From assembly GCF_954871325.1 (NCBI RefSeq), contig NC_088778.1:23917120-23981119 (forward strand): DNA of 64,000 nucleotides, written 5' to 3'. Below are positions 62,937 to 64,000 of this stretch, one piece after another. The notes beneath the pieces are model-generated. The model saw only the letters and a program-made list of their open reading frames with translations, was not told where the DNA came from and did no database searches. Positions within the stretch are counted from its first letter, which is position 1, and every line of letters begins with the position of its first letter. The stretch is from Gordionus sp. m RMFG-2023. Taxonomy: Eukaryota; Nematomorpha; Gordioida; Chordodea; Parachordodidae. The translations under genes and the position numbers were made by a program.

Positions 62937-64000
62937 CTAAATTATTGAAATTATTATATTTATTAGGAAAGGGGGCTTTTTTATCACACTGCATTCACAG
63001 TTAGCATAAATTTGTGGCATATTAATTTTTGCATACTTAACTGTAAATTCGGGCTAACGATGATTGCAGAGTAAAATCATAATAGTCTTTTTTGAATGCC
63101 TTTGACCAGTTATATTTTTACAAATATGATTTTAGTTTTTTTTAAAAAAAATTTAAATTATAACCATTATTTTAAAATATTAATTTTTATTTTAAATTAT
63201 TGTTTATAATTAATATAATATTCATATATTATATGAGGTAGAGAAATGTGGTGGATATTTTTTGATAGATAATAAAAGAGGGTCCAACCTTGGTTGAGTC
63301 GTTGGTATATCTTGACAGAAATGGTTATGATAAAAGGTAGTCATTTGAGAATTATTTTATCTATAAGTTGATGCAGCCTACCCTAAACTTTTTTTAACTC
63401 AAGTCAAAATAATTTTAATCAGCCCATAAAATATATTTCATATATGTTGTCTGATTTGGCTGTGATAATTAATTTTTATCAAAGAAACCAGCACTTTGTT
63501 TAATTAACAGCTTTAAAACCATTTAAAACTTTAGATCAGCCATAAAAAAAATTTAAACCATTTGTCCAGCACACTAAAAATCTTTCTTAGGTCTCACTTA
63601 TAGGCAGGCTGTGCTGACTTCTAATGTTTATAAAATATTTATCATAGGCATAACCAGGATTTTCCCAAGGGGGGGGGGAGCTTTTAAATGGCCTTTCTCC
63701 ATAAATCTATCAGCACTCTTTTTTTTATAGGCCATCAACTTAGTTACATTTTTATAAAAATAATTTTGGTTTTTTCAAAAAGTAAAAAACTCAAATTATA
63801 TATTAATTTTATTTTATTAGATTATTGTTTATAGTTGATATAAAAATTTTAAAGGTAGATGGATATTTTGATAGTTAAAAAGGTGACCCCCTTTGGCTGG
63901 CTAATCAAATATAATTATTTTATTATATTAAAAAAGTTACTATAATCTATATATAATATACAATTTTGCTTAAACTCATGTCATTACTTCAGATACTGCA
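62937..64000. other. upstream idh3a intron, no exon seen
   Basis: No minus-strand sequence coding for the GDGIGPE loop of the enzyme was found, so the preceding exon lies outside the window. A decayed poly-G element end lies at 63645-63720. Confidence 0.45.
63645..63720. repeat. decayed element end with poly-G run
   Basis: GGCATAACCAGGATTTTCCC followed by about ten G, then GAGCTTTT and TTTCTCCATAAA, parallels the 15358 block. The partner end may lie outside the window. Confidence 0.35.

Overview
The window is AT-rich nuclear DNA (roughly three quarters A+T by eye) from an invertebrate animal. The genes have many short exons, GT-AG introns with TTTAG-like acceptors, mitochondrial and ciliary genes, and an animal-type lipid carrier. 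The lineage cannot be fixed. The proteins are fast evolving, and rotifers, flatworm-like animals and small arthropods all remain possible. Every recognised host gene lies on the minus strand. I found no tRNA, rRNA, CRISPR array, LTR element or capsid-bearing element.

Positions 319-34474 hold one very large gene for a secreted large lipid transfer protein (apolipophorin / apolipoprotein B / vitellogenin superfamily). I traced about 31 exons, from a signal-peptide exon at 34474-34414 down to 517-319. Splice phases agree at nearly every junction, and about 1,670 residues are encoded before the gene runs off the left edge. Its introns carry a non-LTR retrotransposon relic (about 1610-2470), a second fragment of similar type (18360-19080), and several MITEs (13839, 18066, 24569, 31298, 33576). 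They also carry a complete but broken hAT transposon (26437-28230) that itself contains another MITE.

Positions 34475-55740 are intergenic and rich in repeats, with three tandem copies of a short gene. The copies at 39613-40630 and 51119-51924 look intact and encode 145 and 151 residues. The copy at 44020-44812 is a pseudogene. The product is only the N-terminal CH-like domain of IFT54 (TRAF3IP1), and each intact copy stops just after that domain. The duplication includes flanking DNA, and a fourth flank without exons lies at 55290-55500. Between the copies sit a hAT transposon (35132-37256), a pogo/Tigger element that lost its catalytic core (41663-43588), a scrambled P/THAP-type element with 250-bp inverted arms (47503-49398) and a near-perfect hairpin element (49463-49820).

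Positions 55746-62936 hold eight exons of mitochondrial NAD-dependent isocitrate dehydrogenase subunit alpha (idh3a). Every junction keeps frame, and the 5' end lies beyond the right edge. One idh3a intron contains a 196-bp MITE (56694-56889) with 28-bp inverted ends.

The genes are functionally unrelated: lipid transport, ciliary transport and the TCA cycle. The most unusual host feature is the family of IFT54 genes reduced to the N-terminal domain. The richest layer is the DNA-transposon fauna, with several exact target-site duplications visible.
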